A stretch of 64,000 nt of DNA from Augochlora pura (GCF_028453695.1 NC_135781.1:1922001-1986000), one strand, 5' to 3'; shown: positions 34,696-46,899, numbered from the stretch's first letter. The notes: generated by a model from the letters alone, not told the origin. Program-made: numbers and translations.

Positions 34696-36306
34696 TCGAT
34701 GCACGATATCACTTTGCTGCACGATTTTTCCTAGCGAGCTTCGAAAGGTGTACCGTCGCATTCGCTTTATAATAATACAAGGCCGCTGCACGACCGAAAC
34801 TGTGTTCCCTTTTTCCCATAAAAAAAAAAAATCGGGCGCAAGTTTGAAGTGGTCGTCGCGAAGAGGAAGCTACGATCTTGAAATCCGCGGTCGGGGAGAA
34901 AAACATTCGTCGACGATTCCGCGGCGGTTTCAATTTGTTCAACATTTTCATTAATTTCGCAACGGTGAACGCAGGTTGTCCCAGTTTTCCCGGTTCGCCG
35001 CGAGTTTCGAAAGCCTGTTAAAGAAGAAACTCGTCGATGAATTACGAAAGCGGAGAGTCCTTTGGAACCAGCCTGGATCGATCAACGTGTCACGCTTTTT
35101 AACGAAATAACAACGAGAATAATTTTTTATCATTGCGGTCGTTCGACGAGACTCGTCTCTGTGTACATTATGGTAAACAATAATCCCGGCTCCTCCGTTT
35201 CGTTAAGGAAATTCTTACGATTCTTATGCAAAATAATTCTACCCTCTTCCCTCTTCCTCATCCTCCCTCTTCTTCATCTCTCCCCCTTCTCTCCATTTCG
35301 CTCAGAGGAGACATTAGATATTTCTAGCGTCGGCGAGAAAGAAAATCGTCCTTTTGTTCCGGCTGAATTTAGGGGAGTTTTTAAAATTCAAATGAACGGG
35401 AGTTTGGGGGATGCTGCGTCGGAAATTCTGCGAGAGGCAATTTGATTTGATCTCATTTTATACGATTTTATTCCACTCGATTTCGTTTGATTTTTAGTTG
35501 ACTTTGTTTGATTTCTATTTGATTTTATTTGGCTTCATTTGATTTTGTTTCATTTTATTTCATCTTATTTCAATTTCTCTACTTTTCTCTGATTTTATTT
35601 GAGTTTATTAGCATTTATTTGAGTTTATTTTATGCTATTTTAATTCACTTACTTTTATTATATTTTATTCCGTTTTTGATTTAATTCTCGAGGCGTTTCT
35701 AGATCAACAAACCAACAATTGTCACCAACAATTTCAAGAGCAGTCAGACGCGTGACAGCAATTTTATTTCTATGAAGATTGTTATATCAAGCAAAGAGCG
35801 GCTGAGTAGTGGAGGGGGGGGGGGGGTGGAGAGAACTATAGGTAAGACGGGTTAAATGTTATTAGGTCGAGGCAGTTCATAGTTTCATTTCGGTTTAATC
35901 ATTCCGTTCCGCGGCGCTCGTAATGGGAAAGGCAATAATAATAATAATAATTCGCTCAAACGTCGGCCCTTTGACATGGAGGTACAAAACAATGTAGAAA
36001 GTTAAGTCGACGGGCGACGTACAAAAGAAATGGAGAAGTGGCTGGCGCGACGCGAGGAAAGAAAGCGCATAAATATAGAGAAACAACGGGAAGGCGCGAG
36101 TCGCATAATTGTATTTACTGTAATAATTTTATGGATGAAATTAATAATAATATTGCTGTATTACTGTGACCTAATTAGAGTAATTAACAGAAGGAAATAA
36201 ATGTTTCTGTATGAGATTGTGTAAACGTTCATTTATTCTTTTAGTTGTTCCAATCAGTTCACAATAATACAATTATATTATTATTAACAAACTCCTCTTC
36301 TTCATA
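34696..36306. other. Unique DNA with a T-rich periodic stretch, no gene seen
   Basis: CpG-containing to 35400. Positions 35437-35670 are a degenerate TTTGATTTTATT repeat of about 10-11 bp. A G13 homopolymer lies at 35814-35826 and an AAT run at 35935-35951. AT-rich from 36110. No gene is supportable. Confidence 0.5.
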
Positions 36307-36344
36307 ATACTTCAGTGCAAAGTTACTCACTTGCACTGAAGTAT
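36307..36344. other. Perfect 14-bp inverted repeat (stem-loop)
   Basis: ATACTTCAGTGCAA at 36307-36320 is perfectly complementary to TTGCACTGAAGTAT at 36331-36344, with a 10-base loop. It stands in unique AT-rich DNA. The arms are too short for a typical miRNA precursor. A regulatory or purely structural role is open. Confidence 0.85.
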
Positions 36345-36982
36345 TTTTCAACATTTTTAACCTGTAATAAAAATATTTTTACATTACCAAATTTGTTCAT
36401 TACCAAAAAATTGTTAAAAGTGCAAATGTTGCAAAGTACAATTGTTAAAAGTACATCTGTCGCATAAACAGCAACAATAATTAACATGAAATAAAAATAC
36501 TATAAATCGTCCTTACTTATATATCTGCTTCTAATTTAATTTAAATCTTTTCGCGACTGTCAAAGGGTTAATCCCATCACCTCAACTTTGTAAAAATTTT
36601 TGCGATCGATTCTGGTGATTCAGTTGATCGAAAGAGATCCCACAAAATTTCTACAAGATTTCTACAAGATCCAAAAGATTTTCTATCACTGCTCAGTCGA
36701 TTATGCTTCCAGTAAACTCATGCTGGATGCTCGCGGATCCGGTAGCACGGTCGCAATATTTGGCTGGCTCGTAAAACAGTAGGACGCCGCGGCGCGGTAA
36801 TAAATGCGCTAGAGCGGGGAGGACGGTCGCGGCGTATAGCGGGTTTGTGAAGCCGACTCGACAGGATATTCGCGCTATTCCACGCGAAAGCGATGGCACC
36901 GATTGTTCTACGGAGAGAAGCTATCCGGTGGATCGTGCGAAGCGCATAAAAGCCACGACTGTTTGTCACTGCGCGAAGAACG
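36345..36982. other. Unique DNA, no gene seen
   Basis: AT-rich to 36560, where a solitary TTAACCCTTTGACAGTCGCG end (minus strand) terminates at 36571, then CpG-containing DNA. No gene is seen. Confidence 0.5.
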
Positions 36983-36997
36983 AAAGAAAGAGAGAGA

Positions 36998-37052
<55 letters not shown>

Positions 37053-37324
37053 GAACAGTGACATAGAGAAAGAAAGAGGGAAGGAAGGAGAGAGAGCATG
37101 AGAGAGAGAGAGAGAAAGAGAGAGTGAGATGTTGAGGGAGACTTAAAGAATGAGAGAGAGGGAGTGAGAGGGAGAGAGAGAGTGAGATGTTGAGGGAGAC
37201 TTAAAGAGAGAGAGAAAGAGGTAGATAAAGAAAGAAACGGAGAAAGAAAGAAAGAAAGAGGAAGAGAGAGAGAAAGAATGAAAGAGAAAGAGTGACAGAG
37301 CCGGGGTAGGAGAGGGGGGGGGGG
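36983..37324. repeat. Polypurine tract with a 58-bp sub-repeat, ending in G11
   Basis: GA-rich for about 330 bp. GTGAGATGTTGAGGGAGACT occurs at 37124 and again at 37182, a 58-bp tandem duplication. The tract ends in a G run at 37314-37324. The minus-strand frames of 142 and 261 codons are repeat translations in part or whole. Confidence 0.9.
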
Positions 37325-37609
37325 TGGCAGAAGCATTCGCGAAAATGCTGGAGCAACCAGTCGGTATGTTATCCTCGCGCCGGTATCGCGCGTAAAGGAT
37401 AACGTACGGCGTCGTAAGAAAGTCGATTTGGCGATGTGTTACGGGAGACCCGCGGCAACCACTCGTGTGCTGCACTGTTCTAAATTCCGCGCCAGCATCC
37501 TTCGGTGAAACGTACGGGGGTAATGTAATGCGTAATGTACGGGGAGTAATGTAGAGGTTCTCTTGGCGAGCGAAGCGAGAGCCAAGACTGCCGTGGCAGC
37601 GGAGTGACG
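37325..37609. other. Unique DNA
   Basis: CpG-containing DNA between two repeats. No feature is seen. Confidence 0.5.
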
Positions 37610-37925
37610 CGGGAGCGGATACGGGGGAGCGAAGCGATGCACAGCGAAGCGGCGCGGATCGGAGCTGTACGGAGCTGTACGGAGTAGAGCGGAGATAAGC
37701 ATAGCGGAGCAAAGCGAAGCAGAGCAAAGCGGAGCAGAGCAAAGCGGAGCGATGCAGAGCTGAACAGAGCAAAGCGAAGCAGAGCAAAGCGGAGCGATGC
37801 AGGGCAAAGCAGAGCAAAGCAGAGCAAAGCGCAGTAAAGCGAAGCAAAGCGTAGTAAAGCGCAGTAAAGCGAAGCAAAGCGTAGTAAAGCGGAGCTGAGC
37901 AAAGCGGAGCAAAATCGAGGAAGAC
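37610..37925. repeat. Pentamer array (AGCRR)n
   Basis: About 300 bp of AGCGG, AGCAA, AGCGA and AGCAG pentamers, for example GCAAAGCGGAGCAGAGCAAA. The plus strand is purine-rich throughout. Because the unit is 5 bp, all three minus-strand frames give a five-residue Ala/Leu/Phe/Arg/Cys repeat, which accounts for open frames of 157-261 codons. Confidence 0.95.
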
Positions 37926-38209
37926 CACTACAGAGGAAAGAGGTTCGATGCAAGCGGTCCGAAAGAGGACAGTGGAGGTGGATCCGAGATAGGAAGCTAG
38001 CGAGCCGAGGATCGGTTCGGTCTGGCCGATGGCCCAGCTGGCCGTGACGCCAGTCTCTTATAAATTCCGGAATGGAAGATCGTGCCCTTTAAACGGCAAA
38101 AATATCGCGACACCCCTTTAAAGGACCGCTGGCGCTACCCAAAAAGTCGAAAATGTAATCTTGGAAGCGTGGATGCGGAGATATGGTCGGGGCATCTTTT
38201 GTGGTGCAT
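37926..38209. other. Unique DNA
   Basis: Mixed sequence with no supportable feature. Confidence 0.5.
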
Positions 38210-38520
38210 GGTATTGTGCAGCACGTTATGCTATTATTATGCAATATTATATTATGGTATATATTGTGTCATATTATTATTATATATTATTATATCGTAT
38301 TATATCAGTGTTGTATAATAGTGACAATAATTTAATAGTAGTAATATAATGTATTATTATTATATGGATATCACGTTACATTATTGTTATATAATATTAT
38401 ATAATGTTATATTATTATTATATAATATTATTTCATATTATATTACTGTTATACATTATATTGTTACATCTCATATTATATCACTATTATTAATATTATT
38501 ATAATATATAATATTTATTT
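38210..38520. repeat. AT-rich TATTATATTA-type low-complexity block
   Basis: About 310 bp of ATTATTATATAAT-like sequence with many small dyads. Probably microsatellite-derived. Confidence 0.8.
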
Positions 38521-38536
38521 CATTCACTTACTCACT

Positions 38537-38539
<3 letters not shown>

Positions 38540-38567
<28 letters not shown>
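38540..38567. repeat. (CT)n microsatellite
   Basis: Pure CT dinucleotide tract directly after the AT-rich block. Confidence 0.95.
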
Positions 38568-38570
<3 letters not shown>

Positions 38571-38813
38571 CTTCGTTCTCGTCGCCAATCGAGGTTCGAT
38601 CGCAAATGAAAAATCGTGTTCCGCGTTGCCGCCCCTTTGTTTCGCGGGGCCGCCAGGAACGGGCGACTCGCTCTCGCTCGATTAACCGACACTTTCGCGC
38701 GAATATCAATTTCCGGACGCGCCCTGGACCGACACCTTTATCTCCCTGCCTCGCCTGTCCTTAAACGAGTTTATTTCCGGGTTTTACGCCGTCTTTTATT
38801 TCGCTCCGCCGGT

Positions 38814-38835
38814 GACGACGACGACGACGACGACG
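38814..38835. repeat. (GAC)7 microsatellite
   Basis: Pure GAC trinucleotide run inside CpG-rich DNA. The 115-codon frame that includes it (38616-38963) reads it as an Asp run and is otherwise unrecognisable. Confidence 0.95.
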
Positions 38836-39225
38836 CAGTTCGGGGGCGCACCCCCTCTGCTTTGCTTGATTTCGGCACCGAGATCCCGTGGACGGGCTCG
38901 TCGCGAGATCGGGAATCGTTTCGCCCGATTCATTCTTTCACCATTCTGCACGGTTCTTCGTAGACGTCTCTCTTATTGCGACTCTGCTTGACTGGTATAT
39001 AAAAGCGTGAACGGTGATCTGATTCCACTGTCTTTTCGAAGGAGGAGCAGAGGGTATTCCTTTCATTATTCGGAAGTGTGTTTTTCCAGTCGCAGTTTAC
39101 GATTTATGGGAAATCCTGTATCTTGTTTCGAGATCACAGGAATTAGCATAAATTAGCAATAATTATTTAAAAAAAAAATAGTGTGTCCTAAGAATGTTTA
39201 ACTAGAATTGTTAGATATCTAACTC
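38836..39225. other. Unique DNA, no gene seen
   Basis: Mixed sequence, with an A9 run near 39170. No supportable feature. Confidence 0.5.
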
Positions 39226-39427
39226 CATTTCAAGCATATTTTTCCTTTACAAAAATCCTCTCCGACGCTCCCTTAACGAGTTATTAACAAAAATACATTG
39301 ACCAATAAGAGGCGAGAGTCACTACCGCGACGACGATTTCGCCTCTCATTGGCCACCGTTTTTCCTTAATAAATCCTCAACCACGCCTCGACGAAAATTC
39401 TTCTAAAGGAGAAAGTTGCTCGAAATC
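39226..39427. mobile_element. Foldback element, about 200 bp, with arms of about 85-90 bp
   Basis: The left arm runs ATTTCAAGCATATTTTTCCT through TTAACGAGTTATTAACAAAA to GACCAATAAGAGGCGAG. The right arm, read on the opposite strand, runs ATTTCGAGCAACTTTCTCCT to GGCCAATGAGAGGCGAAA. The two arms are inverted copies separated by a loop of about 20 bp. There is no coding capacity. The arms equal the conserved core of the 145-bp satellite units at 6232-7000. A foldback MITE of unassigned superfamily is the best description. Confidence 0.85.
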
Positions 39428-40300
39428 ACCTCAACAATCGTTTCCAAATTGTCAAACACTTTTTCGACACTCTGTAGAGATCCTCGCTGCGCTATACACT
39501 CTGCTCTAATTATTATTCCGTGCTCGCCGCAGTCGGGGAACAGAAGAATTTTCGCGCGCGGCACCGCGGCGGAACAAAAATGATACGGAAACATTGTTTC
39601 CCGATGAATTCCTATCCGACCGCATAACGCAATTAATTATAGTCCGGACAAGGGTGAATTTCGCTTGCGCATAAAATCCGCTGGCCGATTGTTGCTAGAT
39701 TCGTTCGCGCTCTATAAACGAATAGCGCCGCCATAAAATGTGCAGAGTATGATCAAGTACATTGTACTTTGATATGTTATAATCATATCATTGAAATATT
39801 ATTCTGTTATTATTATAACAATTCTATTCAATCTACTTTTAATAATAATTAATTTAATTTACTACATTAAAATTTCAGCCTCCTTCTTTTCGTTCATAAT
39901 GCAAAGGCGTCGCCGCAAACAACTCGCGTAACAGCAAATACTTAGATACAGTTCATGGCTTAGATCCAATCCGCAATCTAGCCGGTTCCTCGTCGTATCA
40001 GCGTCCGCATGGAATCGTCGGCGCAGATGCGGCCGTGTCCGGTCCGGTGGCGGTTCGCCGCGGAATTTTCGTAGCCGTGTATGTACGAGACGAGGGGAGG
40101 CATCGACGTCCGCGCGGTATCTCGCGGCTGCTTAACGATGTCCAGAGGATCGGCAAGGCCGATCGTTTAAAGTCGATTATGCTCGGGGACCGAGAGGGCT
40201 CGGGAGGCGCGCAGGCCTTGGCCACTGTCCGGCTCGGATCCGAGAGGCACGGGGAACGTCCTCGTTATCCGGTGACTCGGTCGCGTCGTCAGAGTAGTCG

Positions 40301-40304
<4 letters not shown>
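39428..40304. other. Unique DNA, no gene confirmed
   Basis: AT-rich at 39760-39900, CpG-rich at 39980-40290. A 192-codon plus-strand frame (40035-40613) runs through unique DNA and two microsatellites and has an antisense frame against it. No domain is recognised. Confidence 0.4.

Positions 40305-40344
<40 letters not shown>
40305..40344. repeat. (GA)n microsatellite
   Basis: Forty bases of pure GA, giving an Arg/Glu run in the overlapping frame. Confidence 0.95.
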
Positions 40345-40346
<2 letters not shown>

Positions 40347-40568
40347 GTCGGAAGAGAGGTACTTAAATATGTGCAACGAATGAACCAGGACCCATCCTGG
40401 CTCGATGAGAGCACCGTGATCGTCGATATCAGGCTTTTTATCGTCCTGATAAATCTGCATGGAAACGCTGCCCTGTATGCGGCCGCTGCGCTGGCTCCCG
40501 ATGATATGCAATTTATTGCCTCTCTCCCTCGTCCTCTCTCTTTCTCTCTCTGGTCTTGTGTCACCTTG

Positions 40569-40594
40569 TCTCTCTCTCTCTCTCTCTCTCTCTC
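40569..40594. repeat. (CT)n microsatellite
   Basis: Pure CT tract, opposite in strand sense to the GA tract 230 bp upstream. Confidence 0.95.
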
Positions 40595-42459
40595 AAAATA
40601 TAGCCTTGTTTAAACCAAAAAAGTTCTTCGTTTGTCATTTTTTCGAAATTGCATCGACAACAAAGTTAGAGGATAAAAAACAGTCACGTGGAGAGAACAA
40701 CGTGGTCGCGCTCGCGCGCACTTTTTCGTTGCATTTGCCGGTTACCGAGGGTGGTATACTCGACTTATTGTTGGTCTGGAGTGTGTCTTATTGTTACTCG
40801 GTGAATCCGCAGCGAGAAGGATTTCCATCCGGCTGGCCGAAGGTCCTGGACGAGATCTGCGGACCATAAGACGCGACACCCCCGAGGAAAAAAACCGTCG
40901 GGGACGCGCGGCCACCCCTCTATTTACAAGAGAGATCCCCGTCACGTTGGGGGACCAGATATTAAATTTCAATCGATACAGCATCCGCCGCCGCTGCTCC
41001 GCTCGCCTTTTCTTCGCTCACGCTCACCCCCGCCGGCTGCTTGCGGGAAAGATACATGTTTGATGGGAAATTAAGGGTGGCAGCACAAACACCAGAACCG
41101 ACGCGCTCCCACGCGGAAAAAGACCGGCTCTCTGCGACGCCTGGTGACGGTCTCTTTTTCGAATTTTTCTCGCAATCTGTTTGTCTATGGTCCTAGGCTC
41201 TTTTTATACTAAATAATAACTCCGGGGGATTTGTGGATAAAAGAAGGATTTTTTTTTCTGTGAAGTGACAGTTTGGAGATGTTGCTCTCGCATGGGTGAA
41301 AGTAATATGGAAGATTAGGGGAACTTGTGACCATGATTTAGGGGGTTTAGGAAGCCTAGTATATTGGTAATAGGAAGTAGAAGTGAGGTTAATAATGAAA
41401 CAGACATAACCTTAATACTGATAAAGTGAGTTTAGGGATTTTGGATCGAGGGCGATGGTTTTTATTTTGTATGATTGTTGAAGTATGAAATTTCAGTGAA
41501 GTTAGAATATTTTTTGTAAATTTAAGTTATTGTTAAAATGTAGATTAAGGATTTTTATATGAAATAAAGGTATTACATATTTATAATAATAAATAGAAAT
41601 TAGCTTAATAATAGTAAAACAGGCAAAATCTTAATAAAACTAAATAAACCTAATTGTTAACATAATCTTCAAATAATCTCATAAAATTAAATAAACTTAA
41701 TCAGATCAAAAATAAAAACCAGGTAAAAACTAACCTACAAAATAAAAAGATCAAAGAACGAAGCACGATCTATAGCAAGTATAGCAAAGATCTACGAACC
41801 TACCCGCTAACATAAATAGCAAGATCAATCTTCTAACGAATGAGTAGACCATACGAAATCGCGAGCGATCGCAGCCCCATAGGAAAAGCAACGATATTTC
41901 CGGTGGAAGCATTCACGGTGATCAAAGTCATAATCGATAGCAATAGCGTTCGTTCGACGCGGCGCCGGTCATTTCACTGGTTTATTTTTCGCAAAGAATA
42001 TACGTCGAGAGACGCGAAAGACGGTGGAACACTTCGGCCCCCTTTTCCATGAAAATGCCGGGCGGGAAAACGTAGCGCCATCCAATTCACGGCATCGGGA
42101 CGCGCCGCTCCCCGGGTAAATAGATGCCGGATCTATATAAAAATTTATACGTTCCGTGTGCGCGGCGCGCGGTCGTCTATCCGATGCTACCGAACGCCGC
42201 CTTTACATGCTTCTACGCCCGATAAAGAACGACAGGTATCGGTCTATTCCACTTAAACATGACGTTGCCGGGTCTCGCTGGTGACACCGCCACCTACGGC
42301 GGGGGTTCCGCTATCGCGGTATTGAAAAGTGGGACGCGTGTCGAATGCGTTTTTTTTTTTAAAACCGTGCGAAACGATTCGAGCACTCCATTTACCACTC
42401 ACGAATCCACGGGGCGGTGCGGTACGGCGATATTGTTAGCTTCTGGAATTTTCGGGTGG
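40595..42459. other. Unique DNA, no gene seen
   Basis: CpG-rich at 40680-41160, AT-rich at 41200-41830, mixed to 42459. No repeats of note and no convincing frame. Confidence 0.5.
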
Positions 42460-42770
42460 CGAATGACATTTTATGGTGTCACGTGGTCAGCGTGCCATTG
42501 GGGTGGTTTTCCTTTAAGTGGAATTTGATTGAGGTGATTTTTAAGGTCGTCGATGTTAATTTTGATAGTGGACAATTTATGTATAATTTTTATGGTGTCA
42601 CATGGTGAGAATTCTATGGGGGTTGTTTCTCTTTAAGTGGAATTTTTTTCCGTTGATTTTTTAAGGTTGTCGATATTTCTTTTAAAATTTGAAAATTTGT
42701 TATGTGTAATTTTTATGGTGTCACGTGGTTAGAATTCTATGATGATAGCTTTTTTAAATACCGTTTAAAT
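42460..42770. repeat. About 120-bp tandem repeat, 2.6 copies
   Basis: TATGGTGTCACRTGG occurs at 42472, 42591 and 42714 (spacings 119 and 123). CTTTAAGTGGAATTTG and TTTTAAGGTYGTCGAT follow in register. The third copy is truncated. AT-rich and non-coding. Confidence 0.9.
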
Positions 42771-43239
42771 TTAAGTAAAAAAATGTCCACACCTCTCTCG
42801 TAAAATAAATATAAAATTACTTATACTCAGAATTAAATAAAAGATCAGTAACCAGCTATCGAAGAACAACCATCACCAGTACCCTACTTTCCGAATCCGG
42901 AGGATTCACGGCACGCCGAAGTTTTCCCCCATCGCGGCCCGGTTCCGCGTCGTTACGTCGAATAAGGTCGCGTTCTTCCTACCAGTTGAATTTATTCCAG
43001 ATACAGCCCCGAAGTACATTCCGAAAGTCGGGATTATAACGGCGCGGCCTTAAATTAGGCGGGCAGATGTCGGGTTCCCGGGGTATAATATCGCGAGAAT
43101 CGAGTACCATCCGGTTTGTGAACTCCGGCGCGCGACTCCCGACGACGACGACGACTCTCGTAAATCGGGCGGCGGCGGCGGGCGCGTTCGGAAGTCCTGG
43201 AAAGCCGCGATTCACTCCCCGGCCGTAGGAAGGGGGCAG
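42771..43239. other. Unique DNA, no gene seen
   Basis: Short AT-rich part, then CpG-rich with a GAC run near 43139-43155. Confidence 0.5.
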
Positions 43240-43262
43240 CCCCCCCCCCCCCCCCCCCCCCC
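43240..43262. repeat. C23 homopolymer
   Basis: Twenty-three consecutive C bases on the plus strand (G23 on the minus), the longest mononucleotide run in the window. Its length should be treated as uncertain because assembly or sequencing often misjudges such runs. Confidence 0.9.
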
Positions 43263-43660
43263 GCCATCCGTCTCTCGAGGCCGCGCAAATAAAAACCCTA
43301 ATGTATCGGCGACTGTAAAACGCGGAATAGTACTATGCGGGGCGCGGCCCGCTGTTACATTTGTAGACGACGGGTGGGAGGGAGGGAGGGAAGCCGTAGA
43401 GCCACGGCCGAATCGCTCTGTCCGTAAAAAATATATCGTCCTTTTGTCGGGGGACGCCGTTCTACGTCGGATCCGCGACAACCCTCGTCTATCCGGCTCT
43501 GGCTTGTAGCACGGCGCTCAACCCCCACCACCGCGCCGCCATCAAGACTACATTTCGCCCTTACGTCGCGTGTAGCCCGGCCGTCCTGCGGGCACGCTGA
43601 TGCATGAAAGCCATGAACGCGATAACTTATGTGGTACCGTTGGGCGAGGGAGACGGAGAG
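43263..43660. other. CpG-rich unique DNA, no gene seen
   Basis: A 103-codon and an 89-codon minus-strand frame overlap in different phases here without recognised content. A GGGAGGGAGGGAGG run occurs at 43376-43390. Confidence 0.5.
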
Positions 43661-43662
43661 GG

Positions 43663-43701
<39 letters not shown>

Positions 43702-44135
43702 CAGTGAGAGAGACAGAGAGAGAGAGAGAGCGCGAGAGAGAGAGATTCAGTGAGAGAGGAAGAGAGAGGGAGAGCGAGATTCAGTGAGAGAGGAAGAGAG
43801 AGGGAGAGCGAGATTCAGTGAGAGAGAGAGAGAGAGAGAACAAGTGAGAGAGAGAAAGAGACGAAGGGAGAGAATGAGTGAGGGAAAGATTTGAAACGTG
43901 GGAGAGAAAGGGAGAGAACATATGAGAGAGAGAGAGAGAGAAAGAGAGAGATATTTCTCTCTTTTTCAAGAGTGAGAGAAAAAGGAAAAGTGAGAGAGAG
44001 AGAGAGAGAGAGAGTATGAGTGAGAGAGAAAAAAAGGAAAACAGAACAACTGAGAGAAACATCTAGAGATAAAGAGGGTGGGGGTGTAGAGAGAAAGAGA
44101 GGGAAAGGAAGAACAAAGAGAAAAATAAAGGAGCC
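43661..44135. repeat. Long polypurine tract with a 34-bp minisatellite
   Basis: About 470 bp of GA-rich sequence. GATTCAGTGAGAGAG recurs at 43698, 43744, 43778 and 43812, the last three in exact 34-bp steps. Near 43950 the strand sense flips briefly (ATATTTCTCTCTTTTTC). Confidence 0.9.
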
Positions 44136-46899
44136 AGAAAATCTAGGGAGGGATGAAAATCACGCTCGCGGGGGTTGATTCACTTTGGTCGGGCGCTGTG
44201 ACGAAAGAAACGGTCCATGACTGGTACAAATCGCGCGCGATCCCTGAAACCTGATTTGTGGGGACCCTTGAACGCGCGTCCAGTACCCGCACTGATTTTT
44301 CATAGCTACGTAATACTGCCGTTCGACGTTCCGTCGTAACTTCACCGTAATCTGTGCGCAATGAATTATTTTATGCCGAAAAAAACTAAAAATTTTCTTT
44401 ATTAAACCCTTCCTGTAATAATATGTCTCTTTGTAGCTTCAATGACAATGAAATAACTTATACAATTTAAATTTCCTCTGACATTTTTATTTAATTGAAT
44501 AACATAGCGTAGTTTTATGATACTTTTCACGATTTTTAGATGTTTAAAAATTAAGTTAGAATTACTATTATATAAAGTATAATTACTATAAATATAATTA
44601 CTATGATATAAATATTATATAATATATATAACTTTTTTGTAAATAATCACATGTATTCTACAAAAATGATATATATATATTATTTAATTATATTACAGAT
44701 ACTATACAATCATATTAAGCACAATATTATACATAATACTTTTCCCAAATTCGCCTAACCACCTCCTGCGATTATAAAATCATGTTCCACCCCATAAATA
44801 ATTTTTGCAAGAATTTCCAATCTGCGCGACCATAAAGGTACGTTTCCGCAATAATTCTCAATGCGTCAGGATCATTATCCACGAGAACTTAGCATAACGA
44901 CGTTTGAAAATTTCGGACGATTTTTCCGGGAATGTGCATTTCGTAGCTCCGGAAAGAGAAGATGAAGAAGAAGAAGAAGAAAAAAATCTCTCCCTTTCCA
45001 GTCTGTCTCATGTCAGCGACATTGTTAGTGGGTAGGAGGGGATCATGCTAACACTTATGTGTCTTTCGTTGGCTGGGTACACGATATGCTCTCAGACTCG
45101 TGGAGAGAACGACGTACGGACGGATAGACACCCTCGGGAACCACTCGAGCTCCCTTGGCGAGAGGGCGCCCCTTACTTTGCGTTGAGTCCCCGAGGCTTA
45201 ATCAATAACGGATGCGTACCGTGTACATTTTTTCGTGCTTATTATTCAATTGGGACGCGCGCCGGCGGCCACCGCGAACCGATCGGAAACGCATTATCGT
45301 CACGCTTTTCGCCGGTGCCCGTTTTAAATCGCCGTTGGTCGGCGCGAAGGGCTGAAGGCAGAAGGGCGTGCTTCGAGTGAAAAAATTTTACAGCTTCCTC
45401 TGAAATTATTTTTACGTCTAGCTGCATTCCGGTGGTTGTGAAGTATAATTTTTATATGTTGACAAAATCTTGACATAACTTTAACAGAATCTTAACAAAA
45501 TTTTAACAAAATAAACTTTAACAAAACCATGGCAAAATCTCGGCATCAAAAGTCCTGCTCGAGACCATCCCTAAAAAAGGGTATTTTTCCCAGACCTCCA
45601 TCGATCCTTCTTCGAACCACGAAACGTTTCTCGACACCATCTACATACGTGGTCTAACGTTTTCAAACACGCTCGGTGGTTGTAAAAAAAGGATTCATAG
45701 AACTCGGCCGTTCCGTCCGGTTATTTACGGCGGCGAGCCGCGCGCATTAGCTTCACCGGCCCCCGTGGAGCGTTCGACGCCGGTAGCGGGGCGAGCCGCG
45801 AAACGCAATAAAATGTTGGGCGGTCGCGCGCGATAAGATCGTTAAGAGGGTAGATTCGGACGAAAGTTACTGAATAGATACTTCATCAAGCCCGCGTCAG
45901 CGAACTTTTATCATGGGCCACGGGGATTCCCCGTGGCCAGCGGAAAACTTCGAACGGTGTAACCGGTGTAAGCGATTTCGGATCGCGGTCCTCCCCTACC
46001 CCTCCCCCACCCCCCGCCAGCAATCTAATCCCGATAGAACGCCGATAATAGCATTAGACGCGTGGCACAGTTTCACCGTGCTCGGCGGATCCGGCGGCGA
46101 TCAAACAACCTCTACTCACTGCCGGCTACTTTTCGAATCGGCGCGGAACCTGTGCACACGTCGACATGCTCCGTGCCGACGTTTGTACAGTGCTCCAATT
46201 ATTTTCCGCGAGTCGCCGATTCTCTTCGCCAGTCTCACACGTCTGAATTAGGCTGATGCTAGAAAAATGTTATTTTAATAGGTAATAATTGACATTTCAA
46301 TATTTTCAATTTTCTCTAAATTTCTTCTGAATGAATATTTCTTTCTTAATAATATATAAATATGTCTTAACAATAATTCCTTCTTATTTCCACAGAATAA
46401 TTAACATAATCCACCCCTTCAGCTTCTATGAAATTTATCCACTATTATTAATAAAAATACTAATCAACAAAATTTTAAATTAATTCCTCCACTATTTTAA
46501 TAAACAATAATCCATTCCTCGACTATTTTAAACCACCCCTAAACTACCCCTAGTCAAACACAGTTCCAACATTTTCAATTTCCATCTTTCTTTTTCACCC
46601 TCCGTTTACGCATTTTCTCCGTAAATACATAAAACCCCGAACGCAGCCCATCACTGTCTCCAGCCAGAAGAGGAGAATTTGAAAAAGCTTGTTTAAACGA
46701 TACTTGGAAAAACGGGGCCACGGTATCTATTCGGTTATCTCCGAGCGCGGTCGGAGAAAACGCACTCGGCGGTGTTCGTTCGACAAACCAGCCCTATTTT
46801 TTCGAACGAATTACGCGCGGTCTGCACACGCGTCGCTTTTCCGTGCGTCAGCCATCTTTCCCGAAGAAAACAATGAACTGTCGCGACGAGTGTTAGGTA
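44136..46899. other. Unique DNA, no gene confirmed
   Basis: AT-rich 44380-44800, CpG-containing 45060-45410, AT-rich 45440-45560 (degenerate AAAATCTTAAC repeat) and 46255-46600. A GAA run lies at 44961-44985. The 112- and 111-codon frames at 45913 and 45045 show no domain. Confidence 0.45.

Noticed and set aside
37143..37928. A 261-codon minus-strand frame, the longest in the window
   Set aside because: Most of it is the AGCRR pentamer array and a GA tract read as five-residue and Ser/Leu repeats. Other phases are open over the pentamer array too.
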